DNA from: Cacajao melanocephalus
Taxonomy: Eukaryota; Chordata; Mammalia; Primates; Pitheciidae
Assembly (NCBI GenBank): GCA_963573385.1
Contig: CAUYLG010071320.1
Location: 105,310-169,309 of the forward strand
Direction: 5' to 3'
Length of the DNA: 64,000 nucleotides
Both the position numbers and the translations under genes were made by a program. Positions 10,713 through 22,789 of the stretch are shown here, piece by piece (positions within the stretch are counted from its first letter, which is position 1; each line of letters begins with the position of its first letter). Below the pieces are notes generated by a model. That model made no database searches. It had not been told where the DNA came from and saw only the letters and a program-made list of their open reading frames with translations.

Positions 10713-11650
10713 GGCCACAGTGATTTCTCAGCTGATATGAATGCCTACCAGTTGCATGCTAGATGCAAAAAAATAGGGCCCTGTTGCTGTATCTAACAAC
10801 TGAGTTGTGGTCAGATTCACCCCACGTCCAAGCTGCACATTGTTTCTGAAAAAAGAGGGGCACTGTTCTACTCAGCAACCAGGATTCAATCAGATCTACT
10901 CCAAACTCATATCCGTCAAACGCACACCACATCACTGAATCCCAATAGGTAAGGGGGTAAGGGTGGGTGAAAGAGAAAACACAAATTTCTAGAAACAAAT
11001 AGGCATTTAGGAAGGAAGGGTACCACCCCAAATATGCAATACTAACTGTCCAATACTGACAAGTATTGGAACAAAGAGTGACAATACTCTCTTACTTGGA
11101 GACTCTGAGCAACAGACTACAAATACAAACAAAGTGTGTTGTTACACATGCTTTTAACTTTGCTTTGTAACATTTCTTTGAATGTCTACCTCCAGTTATT
11201 ACAATTAAAGTTCTACAGATAGCATGCTATTTCCACACAAAAAGAGCTCCTACATTGCAAAATCATTGATTTATTTTATTTATTCTATCTGCTTGCCCAG
11301 ATAGCTCATTATGTATCTATCTGAAGATTTTATAGATTAACATAGTTTTATGAATCTCTACACCTATTCTATAATAGTCTGAACATAACCTTTAATTTTT
11401 TCCAAATGCAATAGCAATTTAATGGGCTTCCTATTGTGCTTAATCCCTTTGTTTTCATATAATGTGGAATGCACTTAAAATGCCTGTCTGCCCTTTCGTT
11501 GGATCCCGAGCTATTCATAATGTGATTTCTCCCTTCATCCTTCTGCTCTGCCCATTAAGGAGTAGTGTATACTATGTGAAATTACTGAATATTCAAGGAA
11601 GAAAAGCATAATTATATCTGAAGCTTTGTGAGAGGAGTTTATGCTCTTTA
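10713..11650. other. Unassigned DNA
   Basis: About 940 bp with no gene or repeat I can assign. Confidence 0.35.
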
Positions 11651-11652
11651 TA

Positions 11653-11760
11653 TCAGTGATTCCCAAATCTGAATGATACACAGAATTACTTGTGGAACAT
11701 TTTAAAATTTTCCATAATTTGTGCTCCATCTTGATAGATTCTGATTTAGTAAATTCAAGA
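11653..11760 (+). mobile_element. MER5A-like hAT-Charlie MITE fragment
   Basis: The opening 'cagtgattcccaaatctga', the 'agaattacttgtggaacat' section and 'gattctgatttagtaaatt' follow the order of a MER5A element (terminal repeat, 'agaatcacctgg' block, 'tctgattcagtaggtc' block). The 3' half is missing or too diverged to recognise. Confidence 0.5.
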
Positions 11761-11959
11761 TTATTTTTTTAACTGAGTTAATTCTCATGTTCAGGATCAT
11801 TGCTCTCCCAGATAATACATTCTGAGCACTGTAATATACCACCCAGGCACCCAGGTTCCCCTTCAGAAATTGAGGACTTATTTCCAACAACTGCTGTGAA
11901 TGCTGCTGGCAAAAAGGCCTGAGCTGCCACTCTTACAGTAATGGTTCAAACTGAAAGGA

Positions 11960-14240
11960 CTATTTCACCCAAAGTTACGCCATGTCACAAGTACAAAGGC
12001 CTAGCCCTTCCTCCCACTTGCAGACAACTGTGAAGGGTCATTTTAGCTTCAACTCCCCATTGAGATGCCTAAGGCCTGCAGTAGCCCACATCCTTCTGTT
12101 ATGGGATCTTTGGGGTGTTGCCCAGGTTTTGCTTGGGTCTGCTGGGCTCATTCCACCCACTCAGCCTAGCAGGCTGGCTTGGCTCACACTACCCATCTGG
12201 ATCCTGTGCGTGCCAATGTGGACTGTGTGGAGTGGCAAGGGGTGTGTGAATGAGCGTGGGGTTCAGCCTTGCTCAGTCAGACATGCTGGCTGCAATAGTG
12301 GAGCAGGCAGCTCCAGGTGCCAGCATGGGCACCGGCTCTCTGTGAGGCTGTGGCTGAACCAGGAGCACCACAAGAAGCTTCCACAGCTGGCACCAGGGAA
12401 CACAGTGGCTCCCAATAGATTGGAGATGCCAGGAACTTCAGGGCCCCAAAGAGGGAGTCACTGCCCTGCCTCAGGGAGCTCCCAAACCTGGGCTCTGCAA
12501 AGGGTTGCAGTTCTTCTTTCCTTCTCTTTGCCCACAACATGGTGAACAAGAAGCATGTCTCAGCCCTGTTTGTGTTACAGCTCTTTTAGTCTCACCATTC
12601 GGAGGTTCCTGACTTCTCGTCCTGCACCCATGAAGAATGAGATACATAGACAAGTAGAGGGTGAGCAAGAGGACGAGGAGTTTTATTAAGCAATGGAACG
12701 GCTTAGAGGAAACCCGCAGTGAATTGCTTCTTTCTGCAACCAGGGTGTCCCAACAGTGTTCAGCTACTAGCTGAGAGGGTAGATCCTCTCTGCTAGGCAA
12801 GTCATCCTAACAAGTTTTGAGCTATCAGCAGAGAGGATAGCTCCTCTCTGCAGTTGGTCATCCATTATCTCCTCATCATCTCTCCATTGTCTCAGCAGCT
12901 CTCAGCAGAGAGGAAGTCCTAGAGTGGATGGCTCCTCTCTGCAGGCAAGTTGTCCTATCATCTGTTCAGCTCTGGCTGAGCCCAGGGCTTTTATGGGCCT
13001 CAGAGGAAAGGCAGTGTATTCCAATTAGTTCTTGGGCAGCCTTGGGAAGGCACAGAAAAGGCACCACAAGTTCCTACTCTGCTCTGTGGGAATGGCAGCC
13101 TGGCCCCCAGCATTTAGGCCCTCCTGGTCTGAAGGTGAAGCCTCACTGGTAACCCATTTCCTCCCACCCAGGAGGCCTGTCTGCCCCCTGCTGCCATCCA
13201 AGGCACCCAGGCTGCTTGCACCAAGGGGCACCTGCAGGCCAGAGCCAGGCTGTCCTCAGCTCCCCATCAGCCTCCCTCCCATGCTTGTTAGTACCCACAT
13301 TCCAGAGGGGCTGAGGCAGCAAGAGACTGGAGTGCCAGCACTGCCCTGAGCATGTGCACCCCTGGCTGGGCTATGACAGCACCCAGGGGCAGCTCCATGT
13401 TGCTTCAAGTTTGGAGTAGGTGTTGACAGCAGAGAGAAGCCAGGCATCAGGAGTAGGCACTTCTGAGCCTGCAAGAGCTTGGGGTAGGGGGGCCTTTCCT
13501 GACCCCTAAGAGTACAGAGAGAACTGGGTCCACAGCCCTGACATGGGTGGCTGCACTTGCACCCATTAGGGCAGGGTTGCTGCCTGCTCCTGGATCCTGC
13601 TCGTTCCATGGAGCATGCAGCCCCAGCCACACCCCTTGCAGTCTGTTGCCAAGGCTTCAGGTCCTTGCCAGGCCTGGGCTGGCAACCTGGGCAGGAGGTA
13701 CTGTTGCCATGAGCTTCCCCCATAACCACAGCTGTCAGGGACAGCCTGAGGCTCCCCCTTGCCCAGCTCATGGCCCTGCCCAGGGAATACCTCTAGGAGC
13801 AGATTGTGGGCCGTGGGTCCTGGACTCAGCCATCTCTAGTGTCAGGCTTGGAGGTCTCCCCAGTGCAGGGTGGACCTGGGGTGCAGTCCTGGGTGGCCTC
13901 GTGCAGAACATCCTCCCAAGGCACAGGAAGCCAACATCCTCAGTGGGGTAGACGCACTGGCCGCATTCCCGGCTGGGTCCCTGAAGTGGGTGCTGCTCCC
14001 ATTTCCTGCCCCGGGACCCTGAAGTGCAGCCCTAGCTCCATCTCAGGGCCCCTCTCTGCCCCACCCCACTGCCCCCACATCTGGTGAGTGACATGGCTCA
14101 GCCCCATCCTGGTGGTGCCCAGGGCAGCAGGCTGCTGAAAGCTGTCTGCCTTCTCCCCCGGGCATCCCTGCAGCAGCGGCGTGATGGCAGCAGCCTCTCT
14201 GGACAGCCCACCACTGCTATCACTTCCGGGCGTTGATCCT
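11960..14240 (-). mobile_element. GC-rich LTR-like block, reverse strand
   Basis: A 2.2-kb block much richer in G+C than its surroundings but poor in CpG. On the minus strand 12,570-13,000 looks like a retroviral R/U5 region. It has a TATA-like CATAAAAG near 12,988-12,995, then three degenerate copies of a motif with core GCAGAGAGGA at 12,762-12,956, then AATAAA at 12,682-12,687. A U5-like section follows, ending near 12,572 with 'gagctgtaacac' (compare the 'gagctgtaacac' of HERV9-type LTRs). The GC-rich 13,000-14,240 would be U3. A fragment near 14,245-14,275 ('ctaataaacctcctgcag') resembles another, plus-strand LTR. Frames up to 187 codons here are by-products of high GC and lack family similarity. 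The exact family is unknown to me, and 11,960-12,560 could be internal or unrelated sequence. Confidence 0.5.
12762..12956 (-). repeat. Three degenerate tandem motifs inside the LTR-like block
   Basis: Plus-strand copies begin 'agctactagctgagaggg' (12,762), 'agctatcagcagagagga' (12,820) and 'agctctcagcagagagga' (12,897). Each ends in 'cctctctgc' followed by a 'gtcatcc/gttgtcc' spacer. The starts are 58 and 77 bp apart. Each unit also contains short internal complementarity (GAGAGGA against TCCTCTC), so each can form a small hairpin. Confidence 0.75.
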
Positions 14241-15487
<1,247 letters not shown>

Positions 15488-15715
15488 TTTCTAAAAGAAA
15501 AGAAAGAAAGGAAGGAAGGAAAGAAGGAAGGGAGGGGAGGAAGGAAAGGAAAGAAAGGAAAAAGGAAGGAAGAAAGGAAGGAAAGAAGGAAGGAAGGAAG
15601 AAGAAAGAGGAAGGAAGAGAGAAAGAAAAAAAAAGAAAAAGAGAAAGAAAGAAGGAAGGAAGGAAGGAAAGAAGGAAGGAAGGAAGAAAAGACAGAAAGA
15701 GAGAGAAAGAAAGGA
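15488..15715. repeat. Purine-only microsatellite (GAAA/GGAA)n, about 230 bp
   Basis: An almost unbroken purine run on the plus strand mixes GGAA, GAAA and AAGG units. Long polypurine tracts of this kind can form triplex (H-DNA) structures and vary in length between individuals. Frames across it encode only Lys/Arg/Glu/Gly or Phe/Ser/Leu runs and are not genes. Confidence 0.95.
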
Positions 15716-16170
15716 GAACCTGGAATTAGACTGAGAAGATTTGAGTCTTGAGTCCTGCTCATCACTGACCGGTGTTGGCACTTTGGAGAGTTAGTTACCC
15801 TCTATGTGTTTCAGTTCAGTAAAACAAGTTTGAAAATAATGCTCTGCTCACCACTTAGGGCTGTTGAGAGGGATGGATGGGGAGGTTCAGGAGATATAAT
15901 ACGCACATGGTAAATTCATGGTAAAGTTTACCTCTTGTTGTTAGCATTTTAAAACTTTTCCAATATCAACAAGCCAGAACCCTGCATCACAGCTGATATC
16001 ATATTTCAGTGCATATTAGAGAAGTAACCCAATCATAGTACTTTTATTTTCAACTCTCAAAAGTGGACATGGCTCAGGTCAGGAGACTATATCAAAGTAG
16101 CAATTAGCTGGATACTATGGCAGTATTCTTCTTATCCTTCCAGAAAATGATGTACCTTGGTGGTTGAATC
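15716..16170. other. Unassigned DNA
   Basis: About 450 bp between the purine tract and the MER5A. Nothing was recognised. Confidence 0.35.
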
Positions 16171-16174
16171 AAGT

Positions 16175-16366
16175 GTCTAAACTGGTGGTTTTAAACCACA
16201 GTGATCATCAAAATAACCTGTAGAGATTTTTAAAAACATACTTTTCCATCCCACTTTGATATTCAGATTTAGTTGGAATGACATGAATGTGAAGTATCTG
16301 TATTTAAAAATTTTCCACAGATGATTCCTGTGTGCATTCAGGGTTGAGACCCAGTGGTAAAACTGG
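16175..16366 (+). mobile_element. MER5A (hAT-Charlie MITE), near full length
   Basis: It opens with 'actggtggttttaaaccac', has 'cagatttagttggaatgac' in the middle and closes 'ggttgagacccagtggtaa'. This preserves the terminal inverted repeat pair (tggtggtttt.aacc against ggttgagacccagtgg) and the roughly 190-bp length of MER5A. It is non-autonomous and was moved by a Charlie-type hAT transposase. Confidence 0.82.
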
Positions 16367-16574
16367 TAGGTTTAAAGACTGTCGGCATTACTAATTGGGT
16401 CATGGAGAAACATAGGTAAGGTGATAGTCAGGATTTAAAATAGAATATTCCCTGTGAAAGTTAAACTACACATGGGCACATAATGTATTAGGGCAAAGAG
16501 GTAAAGTCTCTTTAAAATGAAAGAATAGGGCTTCAAGTCCAATATACAACCGTACCTTCCTAAAGCCATTAATA

Positions 16575-16908
16575 CATTTTTCTTTTCTCTTTCTTTTTCT
16601 TCTTTTCTTTTTTTTTTTTTTTTTTTTTTTTTTGAGACAGAGTCTTGCTCTGTTGCCAAGGCTGCAGTGCAGTGGCAGAGCTCAGCTCACTGCCGCCTCT
16701 GCCTCCCATGTTCAAGCCATTCTTTTCCCTCATCCTCCCGAGTAGCTGGGATTGCAGGCATGCATCACCATGCCTGGCTGATTATTTTTGTCATTGTTTT
16801 GTAGAGACAGGTTTTTGCCATGTTGGCCAGCCTGGTCTCAAACGATCCGCCTGCCTCAGTCTCCCAAAGTGCTGGGATTACAGGTGTAAGCCACTGTGCC
16901 CAGCCTTG
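16575..16908 (-). mobile_element. Alu, full length, reverse strand
   Basis: A long T-rich tail with C interruptions (16,575-16,633) is followed by the full Alu body through 'gtaagccactgtgcccagc'. Target-site duplications lie at 16,563-16,574 (aagccattaata) and 16,909-16,920 (aagccattgata), with one mismatch. Divergence from consensus is relatively high, in keeping with an older AluJ or AluSx copy. Confidence 0.95.
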
Positions 16909-16920
16909 AAGCCATTGATA

Positions 16921-18500
16921 TCTCTAGAAAAAGCATGTATCTACCAGAAAAAGTGCTGATGATCATTGGAAGAACATAAAAATGGAGAGTCTTAGCAGAA
17001 AGACATATTAGTCCAAGAATTATGCAAGAGAAAGAAAATGTTTATCAGGGACATCAAAAGCTAGAATTATATTGGTAAAGACATGCCCTTTGGCAAAATG
17101 AATTTATATGCTATCTTAATCTAAAAATTCTTAATCTGCACTACAGTGTTGTAATTCTGTGATCACCCAGTAATCTTACTGATATTTGGAATGCTATAGG
17201 GAGAAGTATTCATGTTGAACTAATGTGAGTAGTTCTTCTAACTAACAAAATTTTCGCTGTAAATTAAGACACAGATGTTCATGATGTATATGTAAATGAA
17301 CATCAATCTCTTATCAACTTGACAAATCTAAGCAAGTATCCCAGAATCTAATAAAATTTAAGATACAGGCAAAGTGAGGTATTAAGCCTAAAAAGCTAAG
17401 AAACAGAACTCAAATGGTGGTAAATTCCAAGTTTGGAGTCCAAGCACGGAATGAGTTTCTTTACCCACCAAAAGACATTCTTCTGCTTTTCGGTCACCAA
17501 ACTTTGCTGCAAGAAATGTATCAGATTTGTGAAGTAACTTCCTGAAACAATAGGAAAGGCTCTCCTCAATGTCTAACCCTTTAGGGCAGGAAGTTTTGAA
17601 AAATGATTGCATATGTATAGCTTTTCTCCAGTCTCTAAATTGGTCTTTAAAAAAAAGAGTTGAAAATACATTTTTAAAAACTTCAATAATATTGTGTCTG
17701 ACAGTGATGTGAGTGAAATCACTAACCTGTCGCCAGTGAGCAACAAAGGAAGCTGGTTTGATCGATCAGAAAAAGCATCAGTGTTGACTACATCCCACTA
17801 TCTGAAAAGCCAATCTGCAAAGTGTTATCTATAAAAGAAGCAAAGGAGTGCTGAATGAGAGGAAAACAGGAAATGCAAAAGCACCATTTAGTATGTCCGT
17901 AGGTGGCAAGTAACAAAAGACATGAAAAGTGAAAAAACATTTAGCAATTTCTGAAATATTTGGAGGGTCTATTCTTGAAGAATCTTTTTCGGTAAATGTT
18001 TTCACAATAAAATAAGTAAAGGAAAAATTAAATAAAAATCCCCAACTGAAAATATAAACCAAGGAAAGAAAAAAGACACATCTGAACTGAGGTTCAAAGA
18101 ATGTAAATAAGGAAAATATTTCAAATGGAAAAAAAAAATGAAGCAATTCTTGATGAGAATAATGACAACTAAATCCCAAAGCCAAATGACTATTAAATTT
18201 GGGATGGAGAGGAGATAAAGCTATTTTAAAAAGCTGTTCAGTCACTCACCTTTGTCATTTAAACATCTTTTATAAGAGGAAATGTGACAAGCAATTAAAA
18301 AGAAAACATGGTTTTGATTACCTTGTGCAAGAAATTGATTCCTTTCTCTTGTTTCAAGTTGACAGAATTATCCAGAGTTCCTTCTACCTTATGCCCCAGC
18401 AGACACAGCTAAGAAAGAAGAAAAATAACTTGATTGTTTCCTTGCTTCCCCAGGAACTATATCATTAGATTGTTAGGTATATAGATAGAGAAATATGTAT
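16921..18500. other. Unassigned DNA with a weak reverse-strand exon candidate
   Basis: About 1.6 kb without recognised repeats. On the minus strand, 17,541 down to 17,469 is open within a 74-codon frame and is bounded by an acceptor-like 'ctattgtttcag' and a donor-like G|gtgggt. The exon would be 73 bp and encode 'KLLHKSDTFLAAKFGD' in its first part. The length is not a multiple of three and no family is recognised, so this is only a lead. Confidence 0.3.
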
Positions 18501-18625
18501 ATGTATATATTTTGTATACAATACAAGATATATGGAAAGTAAAAAGAGAAAATAAAAAAATTATGATCTCTTTACCCAGAGGTTTTGGGGTGTGTGTTTT
18601 TTATAATAAACATTTTAATGAAATT

Positions 18626-18706
18626 TCTTCTACATTTACACATACACATACATTCAAACATATGTATATATGTGTGTATACACATGTATGCGCGTATATA
18701 CATGTT
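18626..18706. repeat. Alternating purine-pyrimidine simple repeat
   Basis: Degenerate ACATAC/GTATAT/GTGTGT dinucleotide tracts, typical compound microsatellite sequence. Confidence 0.75.
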
Positions 18707-19032
18707 TTTCCATTTAATAGCTTTTCATATCCTACACCCCATCCCCTGTAATCTGTTCTCCAAGGAGTTTTAGGCAATAGACATCCACTTACATTTGGCC
18801 CTTTAAAAAAAGGAGTAATTATTTCAGTTTATAATTACAGTTCTAAGGATACAAATTATCTTCAGCTGAGTGAGTTTACACACAAGTTTCTAGCAAATTT
18901 TCATAAATATTTTACTTCATAAATAGACGACATTAGTTCTAAATGCAAGATCAACAATAAACATTTAAAATATTGATGTATGTATTAAAATATATCACAT
19001 GTGAATCTTGTAGTTTTAATGTTTTATTTTAG

Positions 19033-19116
19033 CTAAAATCCATAAAGCTGGAAAATCAATGACTGATTCATCATTTGAATCCTTTGATAATATTAATTTG
19101 TCACATGAATTTCAAG
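19033..19116 (+). other. Candidate internal coding exon, 84 bp, phase 1-1
   Basis: The segment lies between a strong acceptor (T-rich 'gttttaatgttttattttag') and a donor (CAAG|gttagt). It is exactly 84 bp. Of the three frames, two contain stops and one is open throughout. With two bases completing an upstream codon and one base left over, the phase is 1-1, so inclusion or skipping would keep a host frame. The open frame reads KIHKAGKS near its start and then MTDSSFESFDNINLS, a Ser/Asp/Asn/Phe-rich composition that does not look like translated AT-rich noise. In-frame stops follow in the downstream flank. I cannot assign it to a known protein. It is inferred from splice signals, frame and composition only, and could be chance. 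Confidence 0.3.
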
Positions 19117-19224
19117 GTTAGTTCTTTCTAAACTTTCTCATAGTTGAAAAAAGTATCATAAAGCAAGAATATATGCAAACATAAAATATATTTTATATTA
19201 ATATATTTTTATGTAAAAGTTGCT

Positions 19225-19675
19225 TTTATTAGACAATCATAGTGGGTCTGTGATATGCCACACAACTCCTCACTTTGAGGACTTAAGTACTCATTCCCCC
19301 AAATACTGTGAGAATTGACAGATAACAGCTCTCATCCCTTTTGGGGGGACTGCCGTTATTTGAAGATAGTCAGTCACTTTGTGCAAGTTTATGCTCCCTT
19401 CCCTGGGATGGATTGGATCCAATGACTACCAGCACAGGCATATAAAGAGTTGCTTCCTTGCACCAACTTATGATGCCTTTGCAGTGATAGTCTAGCTCCA
19501 GAGCTTCTTTCTAGCATGGCTCTCTCATGCCTTTGTTGTGACTACACTAGGATTCAGCTTCTCCCTCTGCCCAGCTCAGCTTCCTACACTCCTGCATCAG
19601 ACTCGATAAGAGTCTGCATGCTGGTGTCCAATTCAGAGTCTGCTTCTTAGATAACCTGACTCAGAACCACAATTA
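19225..19675 (+). mobile_element. Probable ERVL-class LTR
   Basis: There is a TATA-like 'gcatataaagagttgct' near 19,438. After it come 'cccagctcagcttcctac' and 'caattcagagtctgcttct' near 19,629, an arrangement typical of old mammalian ERVL/MLT2-like LTR ends. There are no open frames. The left limit is arbitrary and the subfamily unknown. Confidence 0.5.
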
Positions 19676-21920
19676 TCAAACAGATTAAATGACTCTAAAG
19701 TGGCTACTATATAGTGGGAGGAAGGTTTTACCATCTGATTACAAAGCTAGGAGTGGTGTCTTGTTGCTTAGGATTTATCTTCCACATCCTATAACAGCCC
19801 TTTACTTTAAAGAGCAGCATTCGTTTTCAGAGGAGCACAGATTTTGTGGTCACTGATGGATTATCTTCTCATTCCTATCTGATAAAAATGTAGAGTAAAT
19901 ATGCTGTAAAAATGACACTTTAAAATAATCATTTCTTAAAATCAATATTCTGAAGAAGGATTTCAAAAGTTTAACCTCCTTTTGACACAATGAAAGATGC
20001 AAAATATAGGACTATTTTTAGCCAATTATGAATATACAAATAACCCTCACTATACTTACTACAAATGTCAACTTTTAAAAGCAGCTATTCCAAGGAGAAA
20101 TCAATGCTACTACCTAATCTAATATTTTATTTTCTCCTCCCCAAGTTTTCTTCTTTAGTAGAACATTTATATTTCAATTAAGCATCAATTCTTATAGGTA
20201 TACTGTAGAGCTTTACACCTACATTAGGATGTCACAGTTGGAAAAAATGGTAGAAGAGAACATTTCTGCGTATAGGTGTGAAGAGTAGAGAAGATCAATA
20301 AGAGATCATCTCCTAATCTTCTAAATTCTTGTCTTATCAAATTTTTTATTTGCAGCAAATGTTAAGCACTGAACAACAATCTACTTGATTTTACAACATG
20401 TATTGAGTGTATTATATACAAGGCACTATTTTATGTGGCATATGGACTGTAAGGGAGTTGATATTCCATTTTGGGGGCATAAAACACATGCTTTGTCAGC
20501 AAGATTGTGAAATAACTAGGGGGCTGTGTAAGGGGCTTCAGTGAAAGCAGAGAATGTCATGTCCCTAATGCTCCATGAAGATAATGCCATTTAACAGAAG
20601 ATCAGAGGAATAGATTACACAGGGAGTAAAGAGAGTGGTCATTTCAAACCAGCATTGTTAGTAAAAGGGCATGAAAGTAGGAAGGAGTGAAAGAGATCTG
20701 CAAGGAAGGCAGAAATAGCCATTGTTATATTTCTACCTTCTCTCTGGAAGCTTTGATTAATCAATGTAATAAGCCACTCTTTTTCTTAACATCACTTTAA
20801 ACCCAACCTAAAGAGAAAACAGACAGTAACATGAGAACTAGCATAATTAATTCCACCAATAGCAATGTCTTCAAATGCAAGATGTGAAATCATCCCATTA
20901 AACATTTCTGGGGAAAGCAAAGTGAACCAGAATTACTTTTAAAAACTGTACCAAAAATACTTTTCTGGGACTTGTAAGATATTGACAAAAAAGAATTTCT
21001 ATCTATATCGAAAGGACTGAAACCTGAAAATGCTAATGTGATATCTACTAAGATCCACTCCTAGTGCTTTTGTTGGGTAGTTAGTAGTTACATTTATACG
21101 GTTTTTAATTAAAATAGGCAATCTTTTATTCCAGTGGAGAGTTAATACAAAATTAGAATTTCTTTAAGCTCCGGCATGATAAGGCCAATCTCTAAGGAAA
21201 CAGTTTTACATATTTTTAACTCTTGAAAAATATTTTGGAATTATTTCATTAGTCATATCTGAAAATAAATTATATAAGGTAAACTAGTGCTATTTCCTTA
21301 TTTAAATATGAAAATGACTGCAATAAACTGAAGTGGCACTATTTATAGTATAATTTTAAAGCTTAGTTTAGTGGTCTACAGACAGAATAAGCAAATTATA
21401 ATTTCAGATTAGAACAAAGATCTTAAGAAGCAACCTGCTGTAGTACATTCTGGCATAATACTAATAATGAGATAATAGTAAATTTGAGAGAGGCAAAAGG
21501 TGTTCAAACTGCAACTCCTCCCATCCACCACAGGGCAGTGGCTATGGCTGGCTGGCTATAGCTAATCATCTGTACATCAGCTGCCCTTGTCCTGTATAAT
21601 CCCCAGTGAACTGTGTTAGAATATTTCTGTTCAAACAGGCCTCAAAGGAGGCTGAAGGAAGTTACAGTTACAGTCTGTAAGAAAGGCTATAAATATGAAG
21701 AATTTTCTGTGTGCTACAGAAAATCTGACCTGCGGCTTTTTGAGGTGTGTCACGAAGTGTGAAGGAGTCTTGTCATGGCCCATGTGGATGACGAGAAAAC
21801 AAAATCAGACTTCCCATAATATAGAGAGTGATTCTACTGTCTTCTACACACCTGAGGAGAGGCCCTTCAGTTCCCGTCACCCACTGCCTGCCCACAGCAC
21901 AAACCCACACTACATCATAT
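19676..21920. other. Mostly unassigned DNA
   Basis: About 2.2 kb. The section 20,390-20,720 ('gtattgagtgtattatatac', 'acaaggcactattttatgt', 'aagaaaggagtgaaaga'-like stretches) faintly follows an old mammalian repeat seen more clearly at 21,920-22,330, but is too diverged to call. The section 21,500-21,720 is less AT-rich, with a TATAAATA at about 21,689, and no gene is evident. Confidence 0.3.
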
Positions 21921-22330
21921 GGATTCACAAATATTTAATTAGCACCCAAGAGATGACACGTACCACTCTGGGTCCTCAGTGTTCACTCGAAACTGAGAGG
22001 AGAGCGATCACCTAGCTGGTACGTGATCTAGTAGACAAGATAGGATTTAAGCAATTAAGTTGATAGACAAATATATAAAACACTTGTGAGTCCTCTTAAG
22101 GAAAAAAGGAGACAAATGGCATTTAAGCTGAGGCTTGACGGATAAGGAATCAATAATTTGAAGGTGACTGCAGATCTTTAAGCTCAGAGGTAACAGCTGC
22201 TATGGATGCCTGGAGGCAGGAGGAGCATGACAGTTGAGACTATGAAAGGACATTGGATGGGGAGCATAGAATGTGAAAGAGAGACTTGGAGGCCAGCAGA
22301 GCCACATATGCAGCACACAGCCAAACACAA
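21920..22330 (+). repeat. Ancient mammalian-wide repeat, family uncertain
   Basis: The order 'cacaaatatttaattagca' near 21,926, 'gcatttaagctgaggcttga' near 22,119 and 'cctggaggcaggaggagca' near 22,209 matches the layout of an old mammalian LINE-tail-like repeat (opening with 'aaatatttattgagcac' and continuing with a 'gagctgagacctgaagga' block). A frame of 106 codons overlapping its left part has no other support. Confidence 0.35.
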
Positions 22331-22361
22331 GGATGTTATTCCACTGCTATTGGAAGCCATG

Positions 22362-22713
22362 TGTCATGCTCTGAATATTTGTGTCCTCCCAAAATTCACA
22401 TATTGAAACCTGAAGCCCCAAAATGATCATATTTGAATATGGGGCTTTTGGGGGGTGATAAGGTCATAAGGGCATAGCTCTCACGAATGAGATTATTGCC
22501 CTTGTGAAAGAAACCCCACAGATATCCATCCAGTCATGTGAGGTTACGATGAGAAGATGGTTGTCTATGAGGAAATGAGCCCTCAGCAGAAACTGAATCT
22601 GCCTTGATTTTAAACTTCCCAACCTCCAGATTGTGAGAAATATGTATATTCTGTTGTTTATAAACTACCTGGTTTATGGTATTTTGTTATAGCAGCCCAA
22701 GCAAACTAAGACA
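22362..22713 (+). mobile_element. MLT1-type solo LTR (ERVL-MaLR)
   Basis: The element starts TGTCATGCTCTGAATATTTG and ends in 'caagcaaactaagaca'. Inside are 'ggtcataagggcatagctc', 'ccatccagtcatgtgagg', 'cagaaactgaatctgcc' and 'attttgttatagcagccc'. This order is diagnostic of MLT1 LTRs. It has no internal sequence and is therefore a solo LTR. Confidence 0.88.
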
Positions 22714-22789
22714 CCGTTCTAGGATTTTAAGGAAAGGCGCTGCCCAATCTTCTTATATTTTAAAATATTATTCCTACTTCAACAACAAA

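Noticed and set aside
11982..12545. 187-codon open frame, plus strand, the longest in the window
   Set aside because: It lies in the GC-rich LTR-like block, where few stops are expected. It overlaps other frames on both strands, has no recognised domain and no splice or translation context.
12000..14240. Possible CpG-island promoter
   Set aside because: The block is GC-rich, but CpG dinucleotides are sparse. There is no adjacent first exon, and LTR-like signals explain it better.
21695..22015. 106-codon frame preceded by a TATAAATA
   Set aside because: The second half overlaps an ancient repeat, there is no family similarity, and the TATA-like string is expected by chance in AT-rich DNA.
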